Of a stretch of DNA of 64,000 nt, positions 9,556 through 18,959 are shown piece after piece. The stretch comes from Nitrosococcus wardiae. GTDB lineage: Bacteria > Pseudomonadota > Gammaproteobacteria > Nitrosococcales > Nitrosococcaceae. A program made the translations under genes and the position numbers. The stretch's first letter is position 1, and every line of letters starts with the position of its first letter. The notes under the pieces are model-generated. The model had not been told where the DNA came from. It searched no databases and worked only from the letters and a program-made list of their open reading frames with translations. The stretch is from positions 763,659 through 827,658 of the forward strand of contig NZ_CP038033.1 in assembly GCF_004421105.1 (NCBI RefSeq), read 5' to 3'.

Positions 9556-9819
9556 TCAAGACATCGAGCGGATTCTGGCGCTCAACCGGCTCTTATGCCG
9601 AGCGGCTTTGTTAGGATGAATCAGCCCCTTGCGCGCCAAGCGATCGAGCACCGGAATAGCTACCCCATAAGCCACAGTCGCCTGCTCCTTATCACCCGAG
9701 GCGATGGCTTTTATGACTTTCTTCATATAAGTCCGCATCATAGAACGCTGGCTTGCATTATGGAGCCGGCGTTTTTCCGCCTGACGGGCACGCTTACGGG
9801 CTTGTAACGAATTGGCCAA
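9556..9819 (-). CDS. rpsT: 30S ribosomal protein S20
   Basis: An 87-residue basic protein starting [20 protein letters not shown], with [17 protein letters not shown] at the C-terminus, typical of S20. It binds 16S rRNA in early 30S assembly. It is divergent from murJ, as in many gammaproteobacteria. The last residues RSMS differ slightly from the common RIRAL ending, next to the tnpB remnant. Confidence 0.97.
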   Translation of the reverse strand: MANSLQARKRARQAEKRRLHNASQRSMMRTYMKKVIKAIASGDKEQATVAYGVAIPVLDRLARKGLIHPNKAARHKSRLSARIRSMS

Positions 9820-9956
9820 AATTTCACCTCCGAAGGTTTAATATTAAAAAATTAAAAACAAATAATGATGCCAATTTCCATGGCAGTTGTAAACGCCCCT
9901 AGGTAAAATGGCGCACTTTTCCTAAAAAAAAACGAGCGATTTCCTGGTCTATTATT

Positions 9957-11492
9957 ATGAGTGCCCGCTTACTTAAATCGACCGCTGTCGTCGGCAGCGC
10001 TACCCTCCTCTCAAGAATTCTAGGCTTCATCCGCGATGTGGTGATCGCTCAGGCTTTTGGCGCTGGACTGGCAGCGGATGCTTTTTTTGTGGCCTTTAAA
10101 ATTCCTAATTTCCTGCGGCGCTTATTCGCAGAAGGAGCTTTCTCCCAAGCCTTTGTGCCAGTACTTTCAGCCTCTCAGGTGCGTGGCAATCTCGGCGAAG
10201 TCCAGCAACTCGTCAACCGAGTCGCAGGAACTTTGGGATTGGTCCTGCTGGTGGTGACCCTCATTGGGGTGATAGGCGCCCCCCTATTAGTGATGATATT
10301 TGCCCCTGGCTTTATAGAAGAGCAAAGCAAATATGAACTCACCGTCAGCTTATTACGAATTACTTTTCCCTATTTATTGTTTATTTCCCTGACGGCTCTC
10401 GCTGCTGGTATTCTCAACACCTATAAGCGCTTTGGGGTACCCGCTATTACGCCTATCTTTCTTAATTTGGCTCTTATCGCCGCCACCCTATGGCTTGCTC
10501 CCCAGTTGGAAATCCCGGTCACTGCCCTAGCCTGGGGAGTGTTTTTCGCAGGCCTAGCGCAGCTATTATTTCAGCTTCCATTTCTCGCCCACCTGAACCT
10601 GTTGCCAAGACCTCGCCCTCGCTGGAAAGATCCCGGGGTACAGCAAATCTTTAAACTTATGCTGCCAGCCATTGTGGGCAGCTCAGTTGCCCAAATTAAC
10701 CTTCTTATCGATACCCTTCTTGCCTCATTTTTGGTCACTGGCAGCGTCTCTTGGCTCTATTATTCGGATCGGTTGGTGGAGTTTCCTCTAGGGGTTTTCG
10801 GAATCGCCCTGGCCACAGTCATCCTTCCCAGCCTTTCAGAAAAGCACGCCCAGGCATCAAGTGAGTCCTTTTCCCGCACCCTTGATTGGGCCCTACGCTG
10901 GGTCTTTCTTATCGGCGCGCCAGCGGCCGTAGGACTTGTCCTACTTGCCGGCCCCATTCTCACCACCCTCTTTCAATATGGCGAATTCAGCAACCATGAT
11001 GTGGCCATGGCCTCCCGTAGTCTCATCGCCTATAGCTTTGGTCTACTCCCTTTTATCCTGATTAAAGTCCTAGCGCCTGGATTTTATGCCCGGCAAGACA
11101 CTCGAACACCCGTGCGCATCGCCATTATTGCCATGTTTGCTAATATGGTATTAAACGCAATGCTCATCTTTCCCCTCGCCCACGCGGGTCTTGCCCTCGC
11201 CACTTCCCTTTCCGCCTGGCTCAATGCAATCTTGCTATTTTTTACCCTAAAGCGGCAAGGGATCTACCGGCCCCAACCCGGGTGGCTGTGGCTCAGTTTG
11301 CGTATCCTTATTGCTACTGAGCTCATGGCGATCAGCATACTTTGGCTAATGCCGCCGCTAGTAAGCTGGCTAAATTGGGAGGTAATGACTCGCATCGCTG
11401 AAATCACATTGCTGATTGGCGCCGCGGTGATCATTTACTTTGGCACCCTACTCATCATCGGTATTCGCCCACGCATGCTAGCGCTCACCTAA
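9957..11492 (+). CDS. murJ: Lipid II flippase MurJ (MviN)
   Basis: A 511-residue polytopic membrane protein with about 14 hydrophobic segments. It starts with SARLLKSTAVVGSATLLSRI and contains GFIRDVVIAQAFGAG and the PNFLRRLFAEGAFSQAFVPV block that define MurJ. It flips lipid II across the inner membrane for peptidoglycan synthesis. It lies next to rpsT as expected; ribF, often its neighbour, is absent here. Length is normal. Confidence 0.96.
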   Translation: MSARLLKSTAVVGSATLLSRILGFIRDVVIAQAFGAGLAADAFFVAFKIPNFLRRLFAEGAFSQAFVPVLSASQVRGNLGEVQQLVNRVAGTLGLVLLVVTLIGVIGAPLLVMIFAPGFIEEQSKYELTVSLLRITFPYLLFISLTALAAGILNTYKRFGVPAITPIFLNLALIAATLWLAPQLEIPVTALAWGVFFAGLAQLLFQLPFLAHLNLLPRPRPRWKDPGVQQIFKLMLPAIVGSSVAQINLLIDTLLASFLVTGSVSWLYYSDRLVEFPLGVFGIALATVILPSLSEKHAQASSESFSRTLDWALRWVFLIGAPAAVGLVLLAGPILTTLFQYGEFSNHDVAMASRSLIAYSFGLLPFILIKVLAPGFYARQDTRTPVRIAIIAMFANMVLNAMLIFPLAHAGLALATSLSAWLNAILLFFTLKRQGIYRPQPGWLWLSLRILIATELMAISILWLMPPLVSWLNWEVMTRIAEITLLIGAAVIIYFGTLLIIGIRPRMLALT

Positions 11493-11503
11493 GAAAAGAA
11501 AAT

Positions 11504-11538
11504 AGGCGTGACACTATAAGTTCAAAGGTATCACGCCT
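11504..11538. terminator. Stem-loop between murJ and cyoE
   Basis: A perfect 8-bp stem, AGGCGTGA at 11504-11511 and TCACGCCT at 11531-11538, lies between the convergent murJ and cyoE genes. There is no T-tract, so it may act as a bidirectional transcript-end structure. Confidence 0.45.
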
Positions 11539-11644
11539 GTGGGATGAGTCTTATCACTGTAGCTGTTATTTATAAAACCTGCACCTGGATAAGAGAAGAC
11601 TATCTTCTGTGTTAACAAACCGTTCTAGTTATCCAGCGCTAACG

Positions 11645-12544
11645 TTATAAAAATTTTGGCAGGTAATGATCTACTAATAAAAATGCAAATAACGCTGCCA
11701 GATAAAATATAGAATAGCCAAAGGTCTTCATTGCTAGTTCATTACTGGTATGGCGATAAAGCGCAAGCGCAAGATACAGGAAGCGCCCCCCCAGCACTAC
11801 GGCACCGACCAGATAAACTAATCCACTCATTTGGCTGACAAAAGGCAGCAGACTGACCGCAAATAATAAAAAGGTATAAAGGACGACCTGCTGCTTGGTG
11901 AAATCAATACCATGGGTAACCGGTAACATGGGAAAATTAGCACGGCTATATTCTTCCCGGCGCGCTAAAGCCAAAGCCCAGAAATGAGGCGGTGTCCACA
12001 CGAAGATAATCAAGAATAGGAGAAAGGCGTGCACATGCAACTCCCCCGTGACAGCAGTCCAACCTAGCACCGGCGGCATTGCCCCTGCCGCCCCTCCCAA
12101 TACAATATTCTGCGGAGTGGCACGCTTGAGAAAAGCTGTATAAATAATTCCATAGCCAAACATGGAAGCCAAAGTTAGCCAGGCCGTCAAAGGATTAACC
12201 AGAAAATACAAGATCGCCATTGACAGCAGGCCCAACATAATCGCAAAGGCCAGAGCCTGCTCCCGGTCAATCTTGCCGCTAGGCAAGGGACGGCCTTGCG
12301 TTCTGGCCATTAAGGCATCGGCTTTTTCATCAATCAAGTGGTTAATCGCCGCGGCAGAAGCCGCCCCTAAACCAATTCCAAGACTGCCTAGCAAAAATAC
12401 CTGCCATGGCGCCAGTTCTGGAACAGACAAAAACATACCGACAATAGCGGTAAAAACAATAAGGGAAACAATACGGGGCTTGCATAATACGAGATATTCC
12501 CGCCAGTTGGTTAAAGCCCCACGAATTAAGGTAATCGTTGTCAT
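11645..12544 (-). CDS. cyoE: Protoheme IX farnesyltransferase
   Basis: A 299-residue membrane prenyltransferase of the UbiA fold. It has the aspartate-rich motif INHLIDEKADALMARTQGRP and a second YSRANFPMLPVTHG block. It converts heme B to heme O, the step before CtaA makes heme A. The start overlaps the ctaA stop as ATGA, so the pair is translationally coupled. It is the last gene of the leftward oxidase-assembly operon. Confidence 0.95.
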   Translation of the reverse strand: MTTITLIRGALTNWREYLVLCKPRIVSLIVFTAIVGMFLSVPELAPWQVFLLGSLGIGLGAASAAAINHLIDEKADALMARTQGRPLPSGKIDREQALAFAIMLGLLSMAILYFLVNPLTAWLTLASMFGYGIIYTAFLKRATPQNIVLGGAAGAMPPVLGWTAVTGELHVHAFLLFLIIFVWTPPHFWALALARREEYSRANFPMLPVTHGIDFTKQQVVLYTFLLFAVSLLPFVSQMSGLVYLVGAVVLGGRFLYLALALYRHTSNELAMKTFGYSIFYLAALFAFLLVDHYLPKFL

Positions 12545-13569
12545 AGTCTTGTAGCTCCTCGCAATTGGTACCCTGTGGGATGGAGCAGGTGATTTAAAGT
12601 AACGATGGCAAGCAACAATAATGCAGCCACAGCGTTATGGGCTACCGCCAGCGCTAAAGGTATTCCGCCCATGGCAGTGGCAATTCCTAACGCCACCTGG
12701 ATAAGGAGCAACGCCACGACGATCCACCCAACACCGCGCAATACTGGAGTACCTCGGCCTAATCCCGCCCGTAACCCGATAGCACCCACCACGACCAAAA
12801 CTATCATGGCACCAATTCGATGAACCACATGGATTGCCGTTGCTGCCTCAGGCGCTAGCCGTCCACCTTCGTAATTTTCTCCTAGCGGCTGCCAAAATGT
12901 GAAAGCCTCGCGGAAATGCATATTCGGCCACCATTGTCCCTGGCAAGTGGGAAAATCCGGGCAAAAGAAACCCGCATAGTTGGTGCTGGTCCAGCCTCCT
13001 AGGATGATCTGGAATACTAGGAGAAACAATCCTATTAGGGACCACGTTTTGAAAGCCGGCGAGTACCAGATCCGCTGCATAGGATAGTGGGCTTGCCGCT
13101 GTCGTAGTGCCAGCCACCAAACCAAGGATAACACTGCCAGCCCCCCTAGGAGGTGTAGTGTTACAATGGCTGGTTGCACTAGGAGGGTAACGGTCCACAT
13201 TCCCAATGCAGCTTGAAATCCTACTAATCCCACTAAAAAAATAGGCAAAGCAACTCTCTGCCTGGGATCAGAACGATTGCGCCAAGCAGCGATGGCAAGC
13301 CCTAAGATTAAAAAGCCTAATATACCTGCGAGATAGCGGTGGATCATCTCCTTCCAAGCTTTATCCGTCTCCACCGGACGATCAGGGTAAAGAAGATTGG
13401 CCTGGTCAACTTGCTGCTCGGTAGTCGGTGCTAGCAACTGCTCATAGCAACCTGGCCAATCCGGGCAACTGAGTCCAGCATCAGAAAGGCGCACATAGGC
13501 TCCAAATACCACAACCACCAATGCTAATAAACTGGCCGTCAAAGCAAAGGCGTGAAACCGGTGACTCAT
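12541..13569 (-). CDS. ctaA: Heme A synthase (COX15/CtaA)
   Basis: A 342-residue protein with eight predicted membrane segments. Motifs include GAYVRLSDAGLSCPDWPGCY in the first loop, IHRYLAG with a heme-ligand histidine, and NYAGFFCPDFPTCQGQ in the second half. It oxidises heme O to heme A for aa3-type oxidases. It is coupled to cyoE by a 4-bp overlap and lies 9 bp after the Sco-like gene. Confidence 0.95.
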   Translation of the reverse strand: MSHRFHAFALTASLLALVVVVFGAYVRLSDAGLSCPDWPGCYEQLLAPTTEQQVDQANLLYPDRPVETDKAWKEMIHRYLAGILGFLILGLAIAAWRNRSDPRQRVALPIFLVGLVGFQAALGMWTVTLLVQPAIVTLHLLGGLAVLSLVWWLALRQRQAHYPMQRIWYSPAFKTWSLIGLFLLVFQIILGGWTSTNYAGFFCPDFPTCQGQWWPNMHFREAFTFWQPLGENYEGGRLAPEAATAIHVVHRIGAMIVLVVVGAIGLRAGLGRGTPVLRGVGWIVVALLLIQVALGIATAMGGIPLALAVAHNAVAALLLLAIVTLNHLLHPTGYQLRGATRL

Positions 13570-13578
13570 ATTTATCTA

Positions 13579-14205
13579 TTACCCTATTTGAGAAACAAAT
13601 AACAAGCGTTTAAGGTCCTTAAGAATATGCTCAGGAGCTTCTTCAGGCGGGTAAGTAATCACAATATTACCAATAGGGTCGACGATATACACACGTTGCG
13701 CTGCTAACGGGTCAGGGACCTTTGGCAGCACGAACTGGTCTATAAACCCTTTCTTTTTTTCTCCTTCGGATGCTATGAGAAGATCAGGGTGTTGTTCTTC
13801 AAGCCAATCTGATTCACTAAGAGAGCCCACATCATTGACAACCCACAAACGTTGGACACGCTGCATCTCCTTACCCACAGCTAAGCGTATCTGGCGTGTC
13901 TCATAAAGATTTTCTTGACAAATGTCATCACACGCTGCGGGCCCAAAAACAACCAGAGTCCACTTCCCCTTAAGTTCAGAAAGGGTAAAATCCTTTCCTT
14001 CCAGGGTCTTGAGGGTGGTCTCCTCTAGGGGCCTTGCAGGCCTGATAAGCTCACCGTAATTGCGGGTTGCAAACTCCCCTTCTTGCTCTAATGCTTTCAA
14101 AAACCACCAGGCCGCTATCACGGGGAGTGCACATATGGCAAAAATAGCAAAACTCACCCAACCCGGTCGTCCCCGTTTCGTCTTCGATTTTCCGTTATCC
14201 ACCAC
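13579..14205 (-). CDS. Sco-like thioredoxin-fold protein, copper histidine missing
   Basis: A 208-residue protein with one N-terminal membrane anchor (about residues 17-36) and a thioredoxin-like domain. It has the Sco-type CxxxC motif as C92-DDI-C96. In Sco proteins the third copper ligand is a histidine in a VDH motif; here the matching stretch reads YIVDPIGN with Pro177. The domain may act as a thiol reductase in CuA assembly rather than carry copper. It lies between surf1 and ctaA in the same operon, which supports a role in oxidase assembly. Confidence 0.8.
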   Translation of the reverse strand: MVDNGKSKTKRGRPGWVSFAIFAICALPVIAAWWFLKALEQEGEFATRNYGELIRPARPLEETTLKTLEGKDFTLSELKGKWTLVVFGPAACDDICQENLYETRQIRLAVGKEMQRVQRLWVVNDVGSLSESDWLEEQHPDLLIASEGEKKKGFIDQFVLPKVPDPLAAQRVYIVDPIGNIVITYPPEEAPEHILKDLKRLLFVSQIG

Positions 14206-14219
14206 CTACTCTTACCCTT

Positions 14220-14993
14220 TTAACTTCTGTTGCGTTGCTCGCTGCCATCAAAACTGCGCCGATATAAAACAACGAATACGACCACTGCGACTAATGCCAT
14301 AGCAAACCATTGAACCGCATAAGCAATATGTTGCTGCACACTCGTGGGAAGCCCGGGCCACTGGCGCACAAAACCATAAGGCTCATCAGGAGCCAATTGG
14401 AGAACCAAGGGCTGCAAAGAATAGCCTAGGTTAGGCTGCAGTTGCTCTGTGTTGACATATTGAACTCGTTTTGGCCAGCCTGTTGTTTCCCGAGTTCCCT
14501 CATCCCCTAAAAAAAAAGGTGCTTGGGGGGGGCGCCGTAAAGTACCATGTACTGTCACCTGTGAATGGGGGATATCTACCTGGGGAAGTTGTTGTCGGTC
14601 TAAGCCCATGGGAACCCAACCTAAATTAACAAGTATTGCACTTCCACTTGCGCTAGTTAACCGTAACGGCACTAGCACGTGATAACCCGCCTGGCTCTCC
14701 TGGATTTGGTTATCCAAAAACACAATATGCGCGCTATCAAATCGACCCTGAGCGATACCCTGGCGATACTCACTATCCGGCAATGATAACCTATCCCGCC
14801 CCACCCAAAGAGGTTCGCTAGCGCTACGTTCTCTAAGGGCAACTTCAATTGCACGCTTCTCATCAGCCCGCTGCAATTGCCAAATGCCTAATGAGGCCAG
14901 GATGGCGGTGACGAGCAGAGAAACCATTATGAAACGTATTTTGGAGCAGGGCTTTTTGCCCTTTAATGGAGATGGCACGCTTGGGTTGTTCAA
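14220..14993 (-). CDS. SURF1 family cytochrome oxidase assembly protein
   Basis: A 257-residue protein with two membrane segments, near residues 19-40 and 226-246, flanking a periplasmic domain. Hallmarks are LGIWQLQRADEKR, NLGWVPMG and the C-terminal HIAYAVQWFAMAL. SURF1 helps deliver heme A to subunit I. It starts the surf1-Sco-like-ctaA-cyoE run; the stop is 14 bp before the Sco-like gene. Confidence 0.93.
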   Translation of the reverse strand: MNNPSVPSPLKGKKPCSKIRFIMVSLLVTAILASLGIWQLQRADEKRAIEVALRERSASEPLWVGRDRLSLPDSEYRQGIAQGRFDSAHIVFLDNQIQESQAGYHVLVPLRLTSASGSAILVNLGWVPMGLDRQQLPQVDIPHSQVTVHGTLRRPPQAPFFLGDEGTRETTGWPKRVQYVNTEQLQPNLGYSLQPLVLQLAPDEPYGFVRQWPGLPTSVQQHIAYAVQWFAMALVAVVVFVVLYRRSFDGSEQRNRS

Positions 14994-15184
14994 TTAATGA
15001 AGGTTAAACTATGGTTAATATTACAATGCGGTTACATGAAATTTTCTGAGAGAGGGGTAATTGGCGAACCGATATTTATTTCTCGAACAAGGGTTACACC
15101 TTCGCCCTGAGGGCAGAGTCGCAACTTTTACGCTGTAATAACCCAACTCCACAGTTTCTGACCTTAAGCTAAACGGAGCACTTC

Positions 15185-15433
15185 ATGATTTTTAAATTAC
15201 TCGTTATCGCTCTTTTAATTTCAATTCTTTACGCCCTAGGGAGCGCACTCTTTGCCCTCATACGAAGTGGCGGTAGCTCGGATGACCGAATGGTCAAAGC
15301 CTTGACTTTTCGTATTGCCCTCTCTTTAGGATTATTTATCCTGCTTATGCTTGGCTATGCTACCGGGCTTATCACCCCCAATACCATAGTTCCTGCCGAG
15401 AAAATGGAAGAAATTCAATCTAGCCAACAATGA
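15185..15433 (+). CDS. DUF2909 twin transmembrane protein
   Basis: An 82-residue protein with two hydrophobic helices (about residues 4-26 and 45-65) separated by a polar loop SGGSSDDRMVKALTFRIALS, matching DUF2909. Family members accompany cytochrome oxidase clusters. Here the gene is inverted, facing ctaE and divergent from surf1. Function is unknown; a small oxidase-associated subunit or assembly factor is likely. Confidence 0.85.
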   Translation: MIFKLLVIALLISILYALGSALFALIRSGGSSDDRMVKALTFRIALSLGLFILLMLGYATGLITPNTIVPAEKMEEIQSSQQ

Positions 15434-15451
15434 ATGCAGGCATTGCTGCCG

Positions 15452-15488
15452 CTTATTACCTAGCTAGGTTTCCTAGCTAGGTAATAAG
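15452..15488. terminator. 17-bp perfect hairpin between DUF2909 gene and ctaE
   Basis: The arms 15452-15468 and 15472-15488 are perfectly complementary over 17 bp with a 3-nt loop; the core is CCTAGCTAGG. It lies between two convergent genes and can end transcripts from both sides, although no long T-tract follows on either strand. Confidence 0.65.
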
Positions 15489-15530
15489 GACAAAACAGGA
15501 ACTCATTGCACCGCTGACAAGCAGCAACCG

Positions 15531-16397
15531 CTACAGCCAATAAACAAACACAAATAGGCCTAGCCACACCACGTCAACAAAGTGCCAATACCAAGCAACC
15601 GCCTCAAAGGCAAAATGCCGCTTGGGGGTAAAATGACCAGCCATGCTGCGAATTAAAACCACAAGCAGCATAATGGAACCCACAGTGACATGGAATCCAT
15701 GAAAGCCAGTCAACATATAAAATAACGAACCATAAATTCCAGACCCTAAAGTCAGATTCAGTTCGCTCATGGCATGGCTATATTCCCAGGCCTGTAATCC
15801 AATAAAAGTCCAACCCAGAGCAACCGTAAGAAATAATCCAATAATTAGCTTCTGCCGATTATCCTGCTTCAGACCCCAATGAGCCCAGGTCACGGTAACA
15901 CCACTAGTTAGAAGAATCAGCGTGTTAAGGGCTGGCACTCCCCAGGCCCCCATGGACTGGAATTCTCCGCCGATACTTTGTGGTCCATTGCTGGGCCATG
16001 CCTCGGTGAAATCCGGCCATAGCCAAGTATGGGCAGCTCCTTTCGCCCCCTCCCCCAAAAGCCACGGCAATGAATAATCACGTGCGTACCAAAGCGCCCC
16101 AAAGAACGCTGCAAAAAAGAAGACTTCTGAGACGATAAACCAGATCATGCCCCAACGAAAGGAGCGATCAACTTGATCGTTATAAAGACCCGCTTCGCTT
16201 TCGCGGATAACGGTTCCAAACCAACCAAACATCATGAACAGCACAATCCCTATGCCGGTAAACATGATATATTTGCCTATTTCCACTCCATTGAGAAAAG
16301 CGGCCAAACCAGCGACTCCAGTAAAGAGCCCAATAGAGCCAATAATTGGCCAATAACTAGGTTGGGGCTGGTAATATTCCCCATGCGCATGGGCCAT
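15531..16397 (-). CDS. ctaE: Cytochrome c oxidase subunit III
   Basis: A 288-residue protein with seven membrane segments. It begins MAHAHGEYYQPQPSYWPI and contains RWGMIWFIVSEVFFFAAFFG and a terminal HFVDVVWLGLFVFVYWL, all characteristic of subunit III. It is a core structural subunit of the aa3-type oxidase in the inner membrane. It follows ctaG on the same strand. Confidence 0.97.
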   Translation of the reverse strand: MAHAHGEYYQPQPSYWPIIGSIGLFTGVAGLAAFLNGVEIGKYIMFTGIGIVLFMMFGWFGTVIRESEAGLYNDQVDRSFRWGMIWFIVSEVFFFAAFFGALWYARDYSLPWLLGEGAKGAAHTWLWPDFTEAWPSNGPQSIGGEFQSMGAWGVPALNTLILLTSGVTVTWAHWGLKQDNRQKLIIGLFLTVALGWTFIGLQAWEYSHAMSELNLTLGSGIYGSLFYMLTGFHGFHVTVGSIMLLVVLIRSMAGHFTPKRHFAFEAVAWYWHFVDVVWLGLFVFVYWL

Positions 16398-16479
16398 AGT
16401 AAGATATCCTCCCGCGTTATTTTAATCGTAATAATGACCGTTATCTTTGCTTACTCAAAATGGGCACCAACCAACCCCG

Positions 16480-17034
16480 CTACCCAGCCGGTGTTGGTTG
16501 CGCTTGAGCGCTAGCACCCACATCAAAAAATGTATATGACAAAGTCACTACGGAGTAATCGTCGGGTATCTTAGGATCGATAAAAAAGACCACCGGCATC
16601 TCCTTTTTCTCACCTGCTTGAAGAACTTGCTCGTTAAAGCAGAAGCACTCGGTCTTATGTAAATGCTTGGCTGCCAGCCCTGGGCTTACACTAGGGATTG
16701 CTTGACCTGTTACAGAGCGATCAGCCAAATTACTAGCATAGTAGTTCACCTTTGTGACTTCACCAGGATGAATGCGAATCTTGCTCACTTCCGGTTTAAT
16801 CTCCCAGGAAAGCTGGCTGTTTACATTCGCTAGCAATTCAACGGTGATCGTCCGGCTAGTATCTACCGTATCAGCTTTAGCTGCTGACACCGCCACGTTC
16901 TCTGGCTTACCGTTTAGACCAGTAATATCACAGAACACATTGTAGAGCGGTATCATGGCATAACCGAAGCCGAACATGGCCACCACCACGAGGGTTAGTT
17001 TCAGCACTAACCTGCGCTTATTGGCTTCTCTCAT
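16480..17034 (-). CDS. ctaG: Cytochrome c oxidase assembly protein CtaG/Cox11
   Basis: I place the start at the ATG at 17034, giving MREANKRRLVLKL and a 184-residue protein. A longer frame to 17109 exists but overlaps the small upstream gene. There is one N-terminal membrane anchor, then a periplasmic domain with the copper-binding ECFCFNEQ and the LYNVFCDITGLNGK motif of Cox11. It inserts copper into the CuB site of subunit I. It begins 8 bp after the stop of the 42-aa peptide gene, so translation is probably coupled. Confidence 0.94.
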   Translation of the reverse strand: MREANKRRLVLKLTLVVVAMFGFGYAMIPLYNVFCDITGLNGKPENVAVSAAKADTVDTSRTITVELLANVNSQLSWEIKPEVSKIRIHPGEVTKVNYYASNLADRSVTGQAIPSVSPGLAAKHLHKTECFCFNEQVLQAGEKKEMPVVFFIDPKIPDDYSVVTLSYTFFDVGASAQAQPTPAG

Positions 17035-17042
17035 AACCGTGC

Positions 17043-17171
17043 TTACCTTGTCGCAGTTAGGTAGATAAATAAGAAATAAATGGCCAATACAATCCCAAAA
17101 AGGATCCATGCCGTACGCCGGGCTTTCGCCCGGCGCCGACTCGGAGACTTAGACCCAAGTCTGTCAGTCAT
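17043..17171 (-). CDS. 42-aa single-pass membrane peptide, oxidase-associated
   Basis: A short gene starting at the ATG at 17171, MTDRLGSKSPSRRRAKARRT then AWILFGIVLAIYFLFIYL and a terminal TATR. It has a very basic N-terminus followed by one membrane helix, the layout of the small peptides found between ctaD and ctaG in many proteobacteria. It fills the ctaD-ctaG gap exactly, its stop is 8 bp from the ctaG start, and AAGG in its last codons can serve ctaG as a ribosome binding site. Function is not known. Confidence 0.75.
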   Translation of the reverse strand: MTDRLGSKSPSRRRAKARRTAWILFGIVLAIYFLFIYLTATR

Positions 17172-17207
17172 AATTTACATCAAATCCTAAAATAACCCGC
17201 CCACTAA

Positions 17208-18797
17208 TCAATAGGGCCTTGAACTCACCTGGGGCGGAGTTGTAAAACTATGATAGGGCGGTGGCGAACTGAGGGTCCACTCAAGGCCCTTTGCTCCTTC
17301 CCAGACTTGATCGCTCACTTTTACCCCGACCCCTCCGCGAATAGTCTTCACAATCACATACACGAAGAGCAGCTGGGAGATACCAAAGATAAAAGCACCC
17401 ACAGTGGAAACGGTATTAAACTCAATAAATTGCAAGGCATAATCCGGGATCCGTCGAGGCATCCCCGCCAGGCCAAGGAATGCTTGAGGAAGGAAAATGA
17501 TGTTCATGGAAATCACGGACAGCCAGAAATGCCATTTTGCCAAGACCTCATCATACATATTACCCGTCCACTTGGGTATCCAATAAAAAACAGCGCCAAA
17601 GGTACCAAACACTGTCACTGGCAACACCACATAGTGGAAGTGAGAAACGATGAAATAAGTATCATGATACTGGAAATCCACTGGGGCCACGCCCATCATC
17701 AAACCAGTCAAACCACCAATGGTGAATAATGCGATGAAAGCTTGGGCCCACAACATGGGTACCTCAAAGGTCATGGAGCCACGCCACATGGTGGTAAGCC
17801 AGTTAAAGATTTTAACGCCAGTGGGAACAGAAATCAGGATGGTAGCGTACATGAAATACAGCTCTCCCGAAACCGGCATTCCCACGGTAAACATGTGATG
17901 TGCCCACACGATGAAAGAAAGAAAGGCAATCGACGCCATGGCATAAACCATGGAGCTATAGCCAAATAGGGGCTTACGAGAAAAGGTTGGAATAATCTCC
18001 GAAATTACCCCAAAAATGGGCAACACGAGAACATAAACCTCGGGATGACCAAAGAACCAGAAAATATGCTGGAACATCACCGGATCACCACCACCTGCCG
18101 CATTAAAGAAGCTGGTGCCAAAATGGCGATCGGTTAGAACCATGGTTACAGCACCCGCAAGTACGGGAACTACGGCAATCAGCAAGAAGGAAGTGATTAA
18201 CCATCCCCAGACAAACATCGGCATTCTCATCAGCGTCATGCCCGGTGCCCGCATATTCAGGATAGTGGCAATAATATTGATTGAAGCTAATATGGAGGAA
18301 ATACCCAGCAAGTGGACAGAAAAGATGGTCATATCAATGCCCGCACCCCCCTGAGCGAACAAGGGCGGGTACATAGTCCATCCTCCTGCAGGGCCACCAC
18401 CTGGCATCAACATGCTACCCAGGAGTAAGGCCCCGGCAAAAGGCAGAAGCCAGAAACTCCAATTGTTCATCCGCGGCAGGGCCATATCGGGTGCGCCGAT
18501 CATGAGCGGTATTTGCCAGTTAGCCAAACCCGCTAAAGCTGGCATAAGGGCACCAAAGATCATCACCAGCCCGTGTAATGTAACTAATTCATTAAATTTT
18601 TGGGGATCTACAATTTGCATTCCCGGGGAGAAGAGTTCAGCCCGGAATATCAGCGCCATTGCGCCACCAACGAAGAACATGATAAGGCTGAACCATAGAT
18701 ACAGCGTTCCAATGTCCTTATGATTAGTGGTGAATAGCCAGCGCGCAATCCCTGTTGGATGATGCGCGTGGTCATCATGTGCTACTGCTGTGCTCAT
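17208..18797 (-). CDS. ctaD: Cytochrome c oxidase subunit I
   Basis: A 529-residue, 12-helix heme-copper oxidase catalytic subunit. It has WFFGHPEVYVLVLPIFG with the CuB histidine and cross-linked tyrosine, WAHHMFTVGM with the CuB histidine pair, and HDTYFIVSHFHYVV with the heme a and a3 ligands. The tyrosine placement (EVY) marks an A-type, aa3 enzyme. It is preceded by ctaC and followed by the 42-aa peptide gene. Confidence 0.98.
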   Translation of the reverse strand: MSTAVAHDDHAHHPTGIARWLFTTNHKDIGTLYLWFSLIMFFVGGAMALIFRAELFSPGMQIVDPQKFNELVTLHGLVMIFGALMPALAGLANWQIPLMIGAPDMALPRMNNWSFWLLPFAGALLLGSMLMPGGGPAGGWTMYPPLFAQGGAGIDMTIFSVHLLGISSILASINIIATILNMRAPGMTLMRMPMFVWGWLITSFLLIAVVPVLAGAVTMVLTDRHFGTSFFNAAGGGDPVMFQHIFWFFGHPEVYVLVLPIFGVISEIIPTFSRKPLFGYSSMVYAMASIAFLSFIVWAHHMFTVGMPVSGELYFMYATILISVPTGVKIFNWLTTMWRGSMTFEVPMLWAQAFIALFTIGGLTGLMMGVAPVDFQYHDTYFIVSHFHYVVLPVTVFGTFGAVFYWIPKWTGNMYDEVLAKWHFWLSVISMNIIFLPQAFLGLAGMPRRIPDYALQFIEFNTVSTVGAFIFGISQLLFVYVIVKTIRGGVGVKVSDQVWEGAKGLEWTLSSPPPYHSFTTPPQVSSRPY

Positions 18798-18959
18798 GCC
18801 ATTTCTCCTACAAAATTAATCCTCATCATGAAAAATACCTTACCAAGGTTATTCCCTATGCTTGCCTTCCTGTTTTTCTCGCCTGCTTGAACCCATGACA
18901 GCCGAGAAAAGTCCAGGAACCTAAGTACGATATCCTTCGGCTAGAATTAGAGCGCTTCT

